Source: Neelides folsomi (taxonomy: Eukaryota; Arthropoda; Collembola; Neelipleona; Neelidae). From it: a DNA stretch of 64,000 bases. Shown here in pieces: positions 49,241 through 62,300 of the stretch. The translations under genes and the position numbers were made by a program. Position 1 is the first letter of the stretch; every line of letters starts with the position of its first letter. The stretch spans positions 1 to 64,000 of the forward strand of contig JAQGBZ010000282.1 of NCBI GenBank assembly GCA_034687125.1, given 5' to 3'. Below the pieces are notes generated by a model. It did no database searches. It worked only from the letters and a program-made list of their open reading frames with translations, and was not told the origin of the DNA.

Positions 49241-50846
49241 TTTTAAGATAACTTATTAATGTCCTATAATATTGCGACTTGAAGAATTCCTATTTTATTC
49301 TATTCAATTTATAAGTTACAAGCTACAATTCAATATATCACTTGCGTTTATCAGATTTAAACTATGTTTACAAGTTTAAATCTTTTATTTAAATTGGTTT
49401 ATTTTAAAATTTAAACAGGATTAGAAATTTTTTTTAATTTTATAAAAAAATATCGAAGTTTTCATATGAATGATATGAGCGATGGTTATGGTTGGAATCC
49501 AAAAGGAAATAGCAAATTATATTTTACAATGTCAAGGGGCAGACGAGGAAAAGTATGATATGAATGACAATTTATGAAAACGAATTGAACGTAATTTGTA
49601 ATTGAATTTAAATGCGAAATTTCCAATCAATGTGCAATTCTTTCCTTTTGAACAAACTCCCAAATTTCTATCTAAAATTGACGTTTCCCTCTTATCTTCA
49701 TTCAATATACAAAACTATTACTTGCAAATTAATGTATAAAATGTTTTCTAAACTTATCATAAATAAGCAGAAATACAGTCATATTTAACTAATAATAATA
49801 ACTAATGAAATGATCATAACCTGTACATTCTGAACTATGACCTATAACACAGAAATTGAAAGGCTTTTACGCAAAAATGAATTTTTACATCTAGCAACAA
49901 TCCTAATATAATTATACTTATCAACTCTTGGAATCAACATGCGTCCTCGTTATTTTATCAACTACGTCTATGTCACTAATACGTTTCAAATTTCTCAATC
50001 TAAAACAGAAACCGATTTTAGATTTATGCTTGTAACATGATTGTTACAGATTTCTTATTTTATACTGTGACTGTGAGTGAATAAACAAAAACCATGTATT
50101 CTATTCTCCAGCATTTCATCCTGATTAAATTGAGTCTATGATCATGGTATATGATTTGAATATGAGTAGAATTTAAAAATTTTCTATTACACTTATCTAT
50201 TAATATGTTAATCTAATTATGTTATGTTAATATGATTAACGTAATGCACTTATATTGGTAATATTATAAAACATTTAAAAATTATAGTCGTTATTCTTAA
50301 ATACTTTATTTGGTATTTAATTTGGTATACTGTATAAGTATGTACCTATAATTTCATTGCTTACAAATAACAATTTTATTAATATTTTCTTGTCGAATAC
50401 AAAACCAATTTTTAAACATTAAATAGGCATATAACACAAAATAAATATTACAACCTATTCTAACATAAAGTCTAGAGTACAATGATTTAAAAGAAATGTT
50501 AGCCTAGAGTTCTAGAGTCTCTAGAGTATAGTAGTTACTGTATATCCGATATGTCCGATATCTACTGACATTAACATAAAGTTTATTTTTAACAAGAAGT
50601 AAAATTATAAAATGGTCTTATAATACTTTACCTGTGGTTAGTTCAATTAGTCAAAAAATTTCAATTTCAATTTCAAAATTGAATATAAATTAAAGTGTAT
50701 AGTTTCGTCATAAAGAAATGGTTGAAAGTTTGGCGTTAATTGAAATTAAAATAGTCAGTCTGTTAGTTGCGTTGAGTTAAATTTCCACTGTCGAGTCAGT
50801 TCAGAGTTCAAGTGTATAAATGTCAATTTGTCACTGGTGAGATTTC
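49241..50846. other. Intergenic region, no gene recognised
   Basis: AT-rich. Some local repetition of TCTAGAGT occurs at about 50469-50528. The promoter of the mucin gene should lie at the left end. No coding exon or RNA gene could be supported. Confidence 0.5.
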
Positions 50847-51827
50847 TCATCTATTCGAATCGAGATGATTTTGCGGCGGTGAATCATCGGCGTACAAAGC
50901 ACAAGGGAGCCTTGTGCAATCTCCGTCAACAAACTCATAAACTTGTTTCTTCAACGGAGCCGAAAGAAGATTTGCGATTCTTCTTATTAACGTTCGGGCT
51001 TGTCCCACTTTCCCAACTTCACAAGCGAGTCGTTCCATGCAATCAGCACTGACTATGGAATTATACGCCGCTGCCATTTTATCCATCCCTTGTGGAGGAA
51101 TTGCCAAGTCATCCGATCTTCCAGTTGGTGAAGGCGAAGGCGTCATTGTGATAATTGGAACCGGAAGGAGAAGAAGCAGTGGGAGGAGCAAAAGAGGCAA
51201 AACGAGCAACAAAGGAAGTGCGAGTTTTTTAATGAGTGCCAAAGCCGCCAAACCGCCAACTCCTTTCAAACCTTTGAGACCTAAAAGTCCAGCAAGACCT
51301 GCAAGTCCAGCATGGTCGAAACTCCCGTCGTCCATTCCTTAATAAAATAAAATTAATAATAACATATAAGTCATTTTTAACAGTTTGTTGAAATTATAAT
51401 CAAAATTATTCAGAGTTTCTTTAATAAACCGTTCATTATGACTTTAAATTTTTGTTCCAAACATCGCACCAAATATCCTTATACAAGCTACTTGTTTAAT
51501 CTTACCCTCTCCTCCTGGAGCTGGATAATAAATGTAGGTCATAGGTCCTCCTGATGTTGGGGCTCCGTAAGCCGAAGATGACCCTCCGCCACCTCCAGAA
51601 TATGAAGATCCAGAAGCACTGCCGACGGTCCATCCCCCGCCCCCGCTACTGCTGCTCGAGTCAGAATAAGAATCCCGATTTTGAATATAAACCGCTCCAC
51701 GCTCCCGATCCAGGCCGGTCTTATTCTGAGCCAGGAATTTTTCTATTTTGTTGAACGACGTCGACCCGCCGCCCAAACAGCCGACCAACATGGCGAAGGC
51801 GCAAAGAATCCTCGTGGAAGAACTCAT
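50847..51827 (-). CDS. Secreted Gly/Ser-rich protein with Leu-rich hydrophobic stretch, 2 exons
   Basis: Exons 51827-51506 and 51337-50847 give 813 nt, 270 aa. The start at MSSSTRILCAFAMLVGCLGG gives a good signal peptide; upstream in-frame Met codons (51917, MPFHLPS...) are less likely. Then come KIEKFLAQNKTG, a Ser/Gly-rich segment (SSSSSGGGGWTVGSASGSS), and a Gly/Leu repeat GLAGLAGLLGLKGLKGVGGL. Next is a long hydrophobic run, LALPLLLVLPLLLLPLLLLL. The C-terminal domain has conserved-looking cysteines (SADCMERLACEVGKVG, DGDCTRLPCALYADD). The layout resembles insect secreted or cuticle-associated proteins, but I do not recognise a named family. The plus-strand open frames here are shadows. 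Confidence 0.75.
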
Positions 51828-52815
51828 CTCGACTGCGGAGATCCCACCGAGGAAGAGACCTTTAAGGACGGTCGAAGTGGAGCAAGAAAACGAGGGCGAT
51901 GGCAGGTGGAAGGGCACAATGAATTAAAAACAATGAGATGAACCAGTCCGATCACCGCCGTTCTGCTCCGAAACTTCATCTTTGAATATTTACACTTCTT
52001 TTTACATTATTTCCACTGGATGTATTTGTGTGGATTCATTTTAACACTGCTGTGGATCTCCGAACTCCACTTCTCTTTCTTTTTCATCTCTTTTCTCTTT
52101 CTTGAGCCAAAGACGGAGAGGTTGGAAACAAAAAGGTTAGGAATGACAAAAGCAGATTCATCTCTTACCCTCATTTGCACTCACTCTTTGTTTCTATTCA
52201 TGCTGTATTAAGCCCTTTTTCTTTCCGGCCCCATCTCCCTTCAATGCAAATTGTAAATACTTCCATTTAATTACAATTTCAGAGGAAAATTCTGAAAAGA
52301 ATCCCTACATAAATCGATGTTAATAATGAGATTTGACTTTGAATATTCGGGACAAGATCGAAAAAAAGTTAAATAATTTTAATAGATGTTTATTTAATTA
52401 ATAATTTCATTAAAAGACTTTAAACTATAAAGTCAATGAATTTATAATAAATAATAATATATTATTCATAATAAATAGTTAAATAAATCATAATAAAACT
52501 ATTTATAATTAAAAATTTAAAGATAATAAACCCTCATAAATAGAAATATGTCAGTACGAAATGAGAAATATGAATACCATGAGCTTATAGGCCGCTATTA
52601 TTTCGAAAGCCGCACGCCGCTATTTTCATTTAACTTCCAAGATTCTGAGAACGAACATTTTTCATTTTCATTCAACAGATATTGTGAAAATGGAACTGCT
52701 TTCGCCATTAAATATTTAACCTTCTGACTTAACTTTGGTTTAAGTATATTGAATAATTGACAATTGTATATAATATTTTATTATCGAATTGCTACACTTT
52801 TACAAACTTTTAAAG
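51828..52815. other. Divergent intergenic region
   Basis: Separates the minus-strand gene starting at 51827 from the plus-strand gene starting at 52816, so it should contain both promoters. The left 400 bp is pyrimidine-rich and the right part AT-rich. Nothing else was recognised. Confidence 0.5.
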
Positions 52816-55763
52816 ATGCAGGCTTCTCAACTGCAAAATTCTTTTCTTCACAGCAATTCACACGTAAGTTTAAGTTTAATTAGCATTTAAGTTAATCTAG
52901 CTCTTTCAATTTTACAATCAATCTTTAAAACTTATTGATACTATTGAATTACAATTTTTGTGTATTTTAAAATCATTTCAATTATTTTCCCTTTGTTGTG
53001 AGTTTTGACTCCAAGAATTGTTGTTAATAAGTTTAATGGAATTTTGTTTTTAATCGTTTTCAGTTGTCTATCGAAATTTCTTCAAAGCAAAATGAATTTG
53101 ACAGTGTCAAAATCAACGATCTTGAGGATTTTCTTTACGACCCAACTCTCACTTGGAAAAGCCTTCTTGAAACATTTAACGTAAGAAACTTGAGAAATTC
53201 TGTGATGAATTGTGATCGAATAGATATTTAATTGTGCTTTCTCTTTTTATCAGGTCAATCTCCCTCACCCCGACCAATATGCTATAAGTTCAGGCTCTTA
53301 CATTGGGTCTCTGAATTTAATGGTAAACATCGTTTAAAAATTAATTAAAAATGAAAATTTTACTCATTTTACATTATTTACGGGTAGAATCAATCAGTTA
53401 GTTTTATGAATTATAAATTACCCAATATCTTCAAATAACAAATTATTTAATCAATATCAAAATGTCCTTTTAGGTACAAGATTGTGATTTGATCTTAAAT
53501 GCTAATACGGGCAAAGAGACGACAATTAAATTCGTGATTGATTACAAAACCCTGAGCAAAAAGGAATTGGCCAAAGCGAGCGACGAAGTCCAGCGTTACA
53601 ATTTTCGCGATCCTGCCAAAAGCCGTAAGAGATACGATTCTGATCTCGATTATGAAGAGTCGGACAAAAGGAAGGGGACTGACAAGTCAACGCCTGAATC
53701 TCAGAAGAAAAGGACCTCGGAATTGTTAAGAAATAAAAGACGACCAGGGCCAAAGTCAAAGATGGACAGCCCCCGACGTAGTAGCCCTGGTTTAACGTTG
53801 AGTGCTTCAAAATTAAAAGAAATGGAAAAGGAATTGTTTGGTGAAATAAGAAGTATATTTAGAACTTCCTCCAGTCAAGCGACTGCTGCTGCTGGACGAG
53901 CTCCGCCTTTGACCAACGAGGAGAAGAAGGAGGAACAAAGTGGGAAATCTCCTTCCCCATCCGTTTCGGTAAAATTAATAATTTGCTTAAAATTATAATT
54001 CCAACTAGACAAATCGTAAATATATCAAGAATTTTTTTATTGGTGCTTATTTATTAAAATTACATCATTTCGGTTTTTATAATAAATATAGAATACTCGA
54101 CCTCGATCAATCGGAACAAGTCATGCAGGACCATCTCGATCTTCACTATCGAAAAGCAGTCAACCAGTTTCTAAAATTAGGTAAGATTTTAATTTTACAT
54201 TAAATAACAATATAGAACATACTCTTACAATAAGTTATAACTTTCTTACGATTCAAATAACTTTATTAGCGTTAGATAATTTAATGTGAGTTAAACTAAC
54301 TGTTGAACAATTTTTATTCGTTTAGTTTATCTCTGCCAACCTTAAATGTGCCCTCGACATCTCGTACCGTGTTGAATGTTTCCTCACAAAACTTAGAAAA
54401 AAAAGTGAGGAATGAAAATATTTCGAATCATTTATTCATTTTACAAATACATAGTAAACGAATTAATCTAATTGATTGAATTTAATTGAACAGGGTTCGA
54501 AATTTACCAATCAAGAAATTAACACAGCAACTTCTGTAGGTAAACATATAGGAGAACTAAGCGGGTCGGGATGCAAGTTATACGAATTGGCATCTCGATA
54601 TTCTACAGATAACAGTAATTTGACTCATGGAGAAAATTTAAATGAAACCCGTCCAAGCGACAGCCAATTAACTGAAAAAACAGATTTGAACAGGTCTCAA
54701 TCTTTATTTGAAAATGCTCCGCTATTGAGCCCTAGAATTCCTTCACCAAAAAATATTTTTGAAGATGATACAACTGAAGAAGAAGAAGAAAAAGATATCA
54801 AACCCAATGTGGATCTTCTTGCTTTATGCTTAAAGGTAAAATTATAATACAATTTGAATAAGATTTCAATTACGTTATTCTATCATTCAATGTCGAAAAA
54901 TTGAAAATGTTTTAATTGATTTTTAATAACAGAAAGAACTACTGAAACAAGACGATAAGACTCCAACTGAATCTCCGGCTGAAGTAAGTCAACCAACTTC
55001 ACCTGAACCTCAAAGGATTAATATTAGGATTCCTGGTCGTGGAGTTAAAAGACCATTGGCCTTACATTCAGATGAAGAATCCGATCTTCCAGCGAACGCT
55101 TTAACCACAAATGTAATTCCTCCTTCAACCAAATTAATCGACGGGAGTTTGAATATTCCATTAATTGCTCATCCGTCTGTGTCTGTTCACATGAATGGAA
55201 ATGGAATAAATACGCCGCCTCTTTCAGTAAATCAAGATTGAATAATTTACCCAAATAACATTTTTATTAAACTCGATAGACTTTATTTAATTAATTAACT
55301 TTGGTATTTGAATTGTAGTAAATTCTAATTATAAGTAATTTAACATGTTACATGATTCGTAATTTCTTAATGTAGGAAAGGAGCCGTTCTTCATCTGGCG
55401 GCGGAGGAAACCGAACCATTGCTATACAATTAACTCAGAACCCGAGTTCAAGTGAGAGCCAAGACCGACTTTTGAACAAACATGCTAGGAAGTTTGTAAA
55501 AGCTTGCGATGCTGCAAGTGGGAGGGTAATTTTTAATATTTTAAAATAAATTTAAATACAGATAATTAAATTTTTATTTTATTAGAATTTTAATGGAATT
55601 GATTTTCCAGTGCGAAAAGATCAAAAACGAAGTTCGAAACTTCCGCAAGAAATCTCGTGACGAAACTGGATGGAAACCTTGGGCCAAATTTCACGACAAT
55701 TGCCCAACTTTGGCTGAAGTTCTCCGTCAAATGTACGACTCTTCTGATTCAGAATCCGAATAA
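52816..55763 (+). CDS. Nuclear-looking Ser/Lys-rich protein of unknown family, 11 exons
   Basis: Exons 52816-52863, 53064-53180, 53254-53322, 53474-53968, 54092-54180, 54326-54404, 54494-54835, 54933-55226, 55376-55525 and 55611-55763 sum to 1836 nt, 611 aa, all in frame (ten coding exons; a further non-coding one is possible). The N-terminal ~90 residues look folded (INDLEDFLYDPTLTWKSLLE, GSYIGSLNLMVQDCDLILNA). A basic, phosphorylatable region follows (KKRTSELLRNKRRPGPKSK, a likely nuclear localisation signal). After a long disordered Ser/Pro-rich middle, the C-terminal block is compact and conserved-looking: LLNKHARKFVKACDAASGRC, VRNFRKKSRDETGWKPWAKF, LRQMYDSSDSESE. This suggests a chromatin or transcription adaptor, but no family was recognised. 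Confidence 0.82.
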
Positions 55764-56323
55764 TTTTTCTTAATTCAATTACATTTTTTCTGATCAGTCA
55801 TTTCTCTTACATTTAGTAATTCTAATAACGATTTAGGAATTGTACAAGGAACTATCATGTAAATTATTCAGATGATCATATGAATTTAATTTCTATTTAA
55901 TACAAACCTAATTTAATTACTTTAAATTAACTTCTAACTTATAATCTTTGTAAACATAAAACAAAATATTTGCTGATTTTAGTACCTCTATTATAATAGT
56001 AATACATAAATATTAAGCTATGTTATCAATACTGATCTTTATACATTCTTACTATATGCTCAATTATTTAAGAATCAATCAACATTGTAAAGAAATATAT
56101 TTTTATGAAATAAAAGATTTCTAAATACCAGTGTGTGTACCGTACTTCTGCAGTTTATTTAATTATAATTGATTGAAGAACGCAGAATTATGGTGTCTAC
56201 ACTGTAATATAGAAATAAGTGTTACATGAAACAATCTTTAAACTTGCATGATTCTTTTATTAAGATGGATGAAATTATTTATACACTGATAATAAAATTC
56301 ACTTTATTGATTAATTGCCCATG
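55764..56323. other. Convergent 3' intergenic region
   Basis: Lies between two genes transcribed toward each other. AT-rich, holding both 3' UTRs. ATGAAATAAAAG near 56106 is a plausible polyadenylation signal for the plus-strand gene. No further feature was seen. Confidence 0.5.
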
Positions 56324-59300
56324 TTAATTATGTTTCTTAACTGCTCCGAATAATTTTGCTAAAGAGCTTTCTTCATGTTCCTCATTTTTATGATCTTTCC
56401 CACGAGCGAGGGTTTCTCCCATTCTGTTCATAAACCCAATGTTTGAATTCCTCCGGCTGGTCTGATGTTTGTGGTGGTAGTGCGTATGATGTGGATGTTT
56501 CCGACCGCGATAAGCTCTCCAAGCTCTTTGGATCACAATGGCTGCATTGTGTTGAATCTTCCAAATTTTAGTCGAGGAAATAATTTTTAAAATCTTCCGT
56601 TCGGGAAACTGTTTCCTGAACTTCTTTTCCATTTGAACTTGGAGCTAGAATAAATGATTGGTAAAAATTTTTTAATGATGGTATTTGGTAAGTTAAATTA
56701 ATCGGTAGTTTAATTATTAACTTAATTAACTTACGGTGCTAAACTCTTCCCCTTCTTCTATATTTCCAAGCACATTTTTGACAAGGGCGTGGAGAATGTC
56801 CAAACAATGGATTTTATTACCACGAGCAATTGGCAAGTCGAATGCCCCGATGGCCACAATGTTCGGTCTCGGAAAGGTCAACGGCGCATCTAAACCTGCT
56901 AAGAATTCGGGGAGAGAGTCGAATTTGATAAATTGAGTTGCTGCCGGATCGTATCTGAAATATATCACAGTTTTATATAAAATATTTTATTTACAAATTA
57001 ATGATAAGTTAACTATTGATAGAGTAATTGTATAATTAAGTTTACTATAATTCTTACCTCCCCCATCTTGCATAAAACATATCAAGATCATCTTCAATAA
57101 TTCCAATTTCCTCCTCATTGTTCGCCTCCACGAAATTCTCAAGAATGACGGCAATGTACATGTTGATCACAATATGCCAGCAAATTGCAATGTACGAGAC
57201 AATGTAAACGGTCATTAAAACCCTGTCAATGCATTCAGGTTCCCCTTCTCCATCACACTTCAATTTCCGGTAATTTCCACATTTAGTAGGTGGACTTTGC
57301 ATCAACGCGTCGTAAACTTCATTCCAACCGGCGGAAGTCATCAATCTGAATTAGATACATTAATTTAATTTTAGTAAAACAATGAATAATCTTAATTTGA
57401 AAACTAACATGTACTGTGTATTGAAACTTACCTTAAAAGGACAAGGCACGATTGAACAAATGTTTCGAAGTTAAAAAAGTCGTCATATGTCTCGTATTTG
57501 GGAGCTCTTCCAAAGAAATTCATTCCAAGAATTGCATAAATGAAAGTTATGAGAGCAAGAAGAGCACCAATGTTGTAGAGAGCAGGTAAAGAGACAATCA
57601 GTGCAAATAACAATTTACGAATTCCTTTCGCCGCCTGAAATATTAAAATTGTCAATATTATTATATATGGAGTGGACAGTGGACCATACATCCCAATTTC
57701 TCAATCCGTAGGTACTTGATCATATCATTCTACTAGAGTGGCACAAAATAACAAAAGTACATAAGACAAACTTTAATAAAACGAAGAATCCGCCCAACAC
57801 GGAACACTCGAATGATTCGTATAATAGCTGGTTCAACTACTTCGATCTGATAGAAGAAATAGTCAATTCCAGAAATGAGGACGAGGATGATGTCAAAAAA
57901 GTTCCAAGGAAGGGTAAAGTAATGATGACGGAGCCCAATGATCTTTACGATGACCTCTAGAATACAAAATCATTAAATAATTTATTAATTAAAAAAGTTA
58001 TCCTTATTCTTCCCAGGTCACATGTCACATAATTTAAAATACCCAATGCATAAACTGTGAAGAAGAAGACGTCAAGTCCTCTTAGGAAATCTCTGTCAAT
58101 TTCTTCTTGTCCGTGATACTCCAAGCTCATTGCAATCATATTGATAAATATAATAAAAAACATCCATATTTCAAATCTACATAAAACAAAAAGATTTATT
58201 ATTCAAGAAAAATTTTAATAGGGTTAAATATTTTAAGATAATTGGTATTGGTATTGTAAAAAAGTAATACAGTTGATTCAATTTTATATAAAAATCCTCT
58301 TACTTGCGTGACATTGAAATGTCGTAAAAGAGAGCAAGATAATTATTGTCTGGTCGTCTGATCACACGCTTCGGTTTCTTTCGCCCGAGTTTTTTCAAAG
58401 CGGTGTAATAATGACGTTGATTAGGAGTGAGAAAAATTTCAAGCAAATTTCCTTCATACTGAAACAAAATTAAATAATTGGATCTTTTGAATTAACACTT
58501 AATTCGGATAATTTAAAAAATATCAATCAAACCTTTTTCTTCAGCATATTGAAATTATCAATGATAACGCCAATGAAGAGATTCAAAGTAAAGAAGGAGC
58601 CGAGCACAATGAAAATGACATAGTAAAGATAATAAAACATATTTCGATCTGTTTTGTGTTGCTCGTCAGTAACTCCAAAATCAACCGACAATTTCATAAT
58701 TTCCATCCACCCTTCATATGTCGCCTGTGTTTATACAAATATTGAAAGAGGTTAGGTTAGGTCAAATCTTTTAATAATTTTCTCTTTAACTAAAAAGGAC
58801 GAATTAATGAGAAATGCAATATATTACAATTTGAAACAAAGACAAGTATGCTTCAAAAACATTGTCAAAATTTGGAACGAAATTGACCCAAGAATATCCT
58901 TTTGAATCAGCAAGCGAACAACACTCATCTTTGTCGTGAACTCGAAATCCCTGTTAGCACAAAGAATTGAATATTTTTTTATTGTAAAATGAAAATAACT
59001 AAGGTTTTAAATATGTATAATTATGTATTACATCTTGTTCTTCGTCTTTTTCTCTGTAAGGAACAAGCTCTCCAGTCTTGTCAATGATACATCTGTAGAA
59101 TTTTCCTTTGAATAATTGAACTCCCATAATGGAGAAAACGAGCCAAAACAATAAGCAAACAAGGAGCACGTTGATGATAGATGGGATTGCAAAAATTAAC
59201 GCGTTCACAACGACCTATTTAAATATTTATAAACCATTCTTGCCAAAATTAAATTATTACTAAAATTCAATCTTATATTTATTAAAGTTAAAAGTTGTAA

Positions 59301-62300
59301 TTTTGTCTAATTGTTTTATTTAAAATTTTACCTTCATACCCTGCCATCTTGAAATTGCTCGCAGAGGTCTAAAAGCTCTCAGAGTTCTCAGTGCTTTAAA
59401 AGATCCAATGTTGCTACTGCTCGGTCCATTTCCACTCAATCGGGATTCAATTTCAAAATAAAATGCAATAACATTCACCTAGAAATTATCTTATAAGTTG
59501 AAATGCCCAAATGAATTTTTGATAATTATAATTTTTATATTATGTAGAAAAATAGAATTAAAATAAAATAATTTAAATTGTATTACGACAACAATGAAAG
59601 CGTCCAGAATGCACCATACATCCGTGAAATATGTCCACCAACCAAATGCCATGATTTTGAGAAACATTTCAATGATGAAAACGACCGTGAAGAACAAATT
59701 GAACCCAAGCAAGACTTGTTGAAGTCCCAAGTTTCTCTCCAAGTGAATGTCTTCAAAGCATAAGGTGAAACTCGAAGCAAAGATAAAAAACAAAATGAAC
59801 CATTCGAAATAGGGATGGAAAACCAATTTAAAGCAAAACTTCCGAGTTTTTTCCCAACAATTCCAACAACAGCAAACGTCGAAGAGTTCAGATGTGCAGA
59901 AAATGTTCCATTCCCAACAAACTTTAGGACAGCAATTTTGAGGACTTTCCATGTCACGGAGTAAACTTGAGCTCGTATTCTACATTTTTAATAACTAATT
60001 AAAATATAAGAAATAAGATAATAAGAATAATAATTAAATAATGATTGTAATTATAAAATTACAGTATATTTAAAATGTAAACAAATTATTTATTTCTAAC
60101 CGCAAGAGCGCTGTCCTTTCTTTCGTTCATCATCGTTGTTTTAGAACTCACTCTCATGATTTTCTTCTCTGCTCTTTCAATGGCCGCTTGGGCCGCGGCT
60201 TTCCGGTTCTTTATTATGACTTTCTTAGCCAATAGACGAAATTGTTTTTTTCCAGTGGCATTTGATTTGACCTGTGGATGAATTTTGTTTATTGAATATA
60301 AATTAAAAATTTATTTATTTTATATTTGATAATTATATACCCTCGTCATTGAAAGTCTTTTGATTTGCATTGGGGAAATTTGCGCTTCTGATTCTTCACC
60401 ATCTTCTTCTGTTCCCGGTTCTTTGGGCTTCAGAAAGATTCCGACGATCCTTTTCAAATTCTCTGATTTTCCTGTGGCTTCTAATTCTTTCTAAACAATG
60501 TGTTAATTTAATTGATTAAAAAATAAAATTTAATCATGTATTACGTCTCGTTGAGCATTGAGCTCCTCGGTGTTGAAACTGTTGAGCAGCAAAGCCACGA
60601 AGAGATTGAGAATAATGAAAGTTCCAACGATGGTGATAGCAATAAAAATTACATAACACTTCCACTACAAAAAGTGTCATAATCCAATTTAGTTAAAATT
60701 CTTATAATTTCCGGTCCTTATATTTTATTTTTATAGTGAGTTCTTAGCTCATGCAATTAGAGAAACGTTATATGGTGTGTTAGAAAATGGTTAAATTTGA
60801 AGGACTTTGTTTAATTTTAGGAATGTTAATTATCATATCCATAATTTTTATAAAAAAACCTTTCCATCCGATTTCGGGACAGCAAGTGACAAATCGGGCT
60901 GTTGAGCTTTCAAACACTCCCACATTGGTTCGATCCATTCACCACAAAGGATTCTAAAGACCATCATGAAAGCGTAGCCAAAATGATCAAATCTCCATCT
61001 AAAGACCAAAATTAATTATTTTAAATTGTCTGAATCTCAAAGAAGCTCAATCTTCTATTTATCAATAACATAAAGTACATTTAAATCAGAGTATCATTCT
61101 TCATCAAATATGAAAAAAGATAAAACGTACGGTGGGAATTTCTTTTCATCTAATCCATCACAAGGAGCGGGCGAGGGATTCCGCGTGTTTCCACAAAATG
61201 CTTTTTCTGTGTATCCTTCCCCAAGCAGTTGCATCCCAAGAACAGCAAAAATGTAAATTACAAGTAAAAGAACAATGATGAGATTGATCAAAGCTCCCAA
61301 AGTTGAGAAGATGATATTTAAGAGAATTTTCATTGTTATCCAACTCTGAGCCAGTTTGAAAACTCGAAGCTGTAAACAAAATTGGAATTTAATTTAAAAT
61401 TCACATGACTTAATTTTATTAAGATTACCAAACGTAAAGACCCAAATGCAGCTGCATTATCAGAAGAAACTTTCTCCACATAAACAATTTCAATCCAAGA
61501 GGCAGTCACGATAAAAAGATCAAACAAATTCCAATAAGATTTGAAATATTCCTTTTGAAGTGCGAAGAGTTTAAATAAAAACTCGAGAGTGAAGATGACA
61601 GTAAATGTCTGAAAAGTTAAAAAATTGTAAAAAAGTTAAGAAAGCTATCTGTATAAGAATTATAGTAGTTTAGTAGTTATTTGAATATTACAATGTTTCC
61701 AATTTTAGAAATGTTTTCTAAAATATATGATGAATCGTTGTGTTCAATTGACAAGATGATCGTATTAAGGATAATGCAAATTGTTATGAAAGCATCAAAC
61801 ATGAAATGGTTCACAATTGGCTTTAAAGTCATTTTCATCTTTTTCAAAGCTCGTTTCACATGTTTCATACAACCTGAAGGTATAATAAAACTTTATTATT
61901 TTCTAATTTTATTAAACAAGAATAAGATAAAGTTTTATTTAAAAATGGTCATTCGGTATTTGTATTAATATATGACAAATTGCAAAATTACCAAAAAACC
62001 CTGTCCTCTTTTTGAACACTTGAACACTTTTAGTTTTAACATTTTTTGGCAGGACGGTCTGTTTTTTAAAAAAATTGTTGTTAGAAACTTCTAATTAAAT
62101 TATAACTTGTAAAATGGATATAAAATGTTATTCAAACCAAGGGATTGTAATGATGAACCGAAGGTTCTCCATCATCTCCAATTATAGAAACCGCCTCATT
62201 AACTTTAATAAAAAAAGATTAATAATTTAATACGAAAGATTCTAAAAAATCTTTCATTTCAACTATGTATTCATTTTCATTTTCAATTTAATTTTTGTTT

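Noticed and set aside
51842-52211. Plus-strand open frames upstream of the 611-aa gene
   Set aside because: They are antisense to the first exon of the Gly/Ser-rich gene or lie in its 5' flank and show no protein-like composition.
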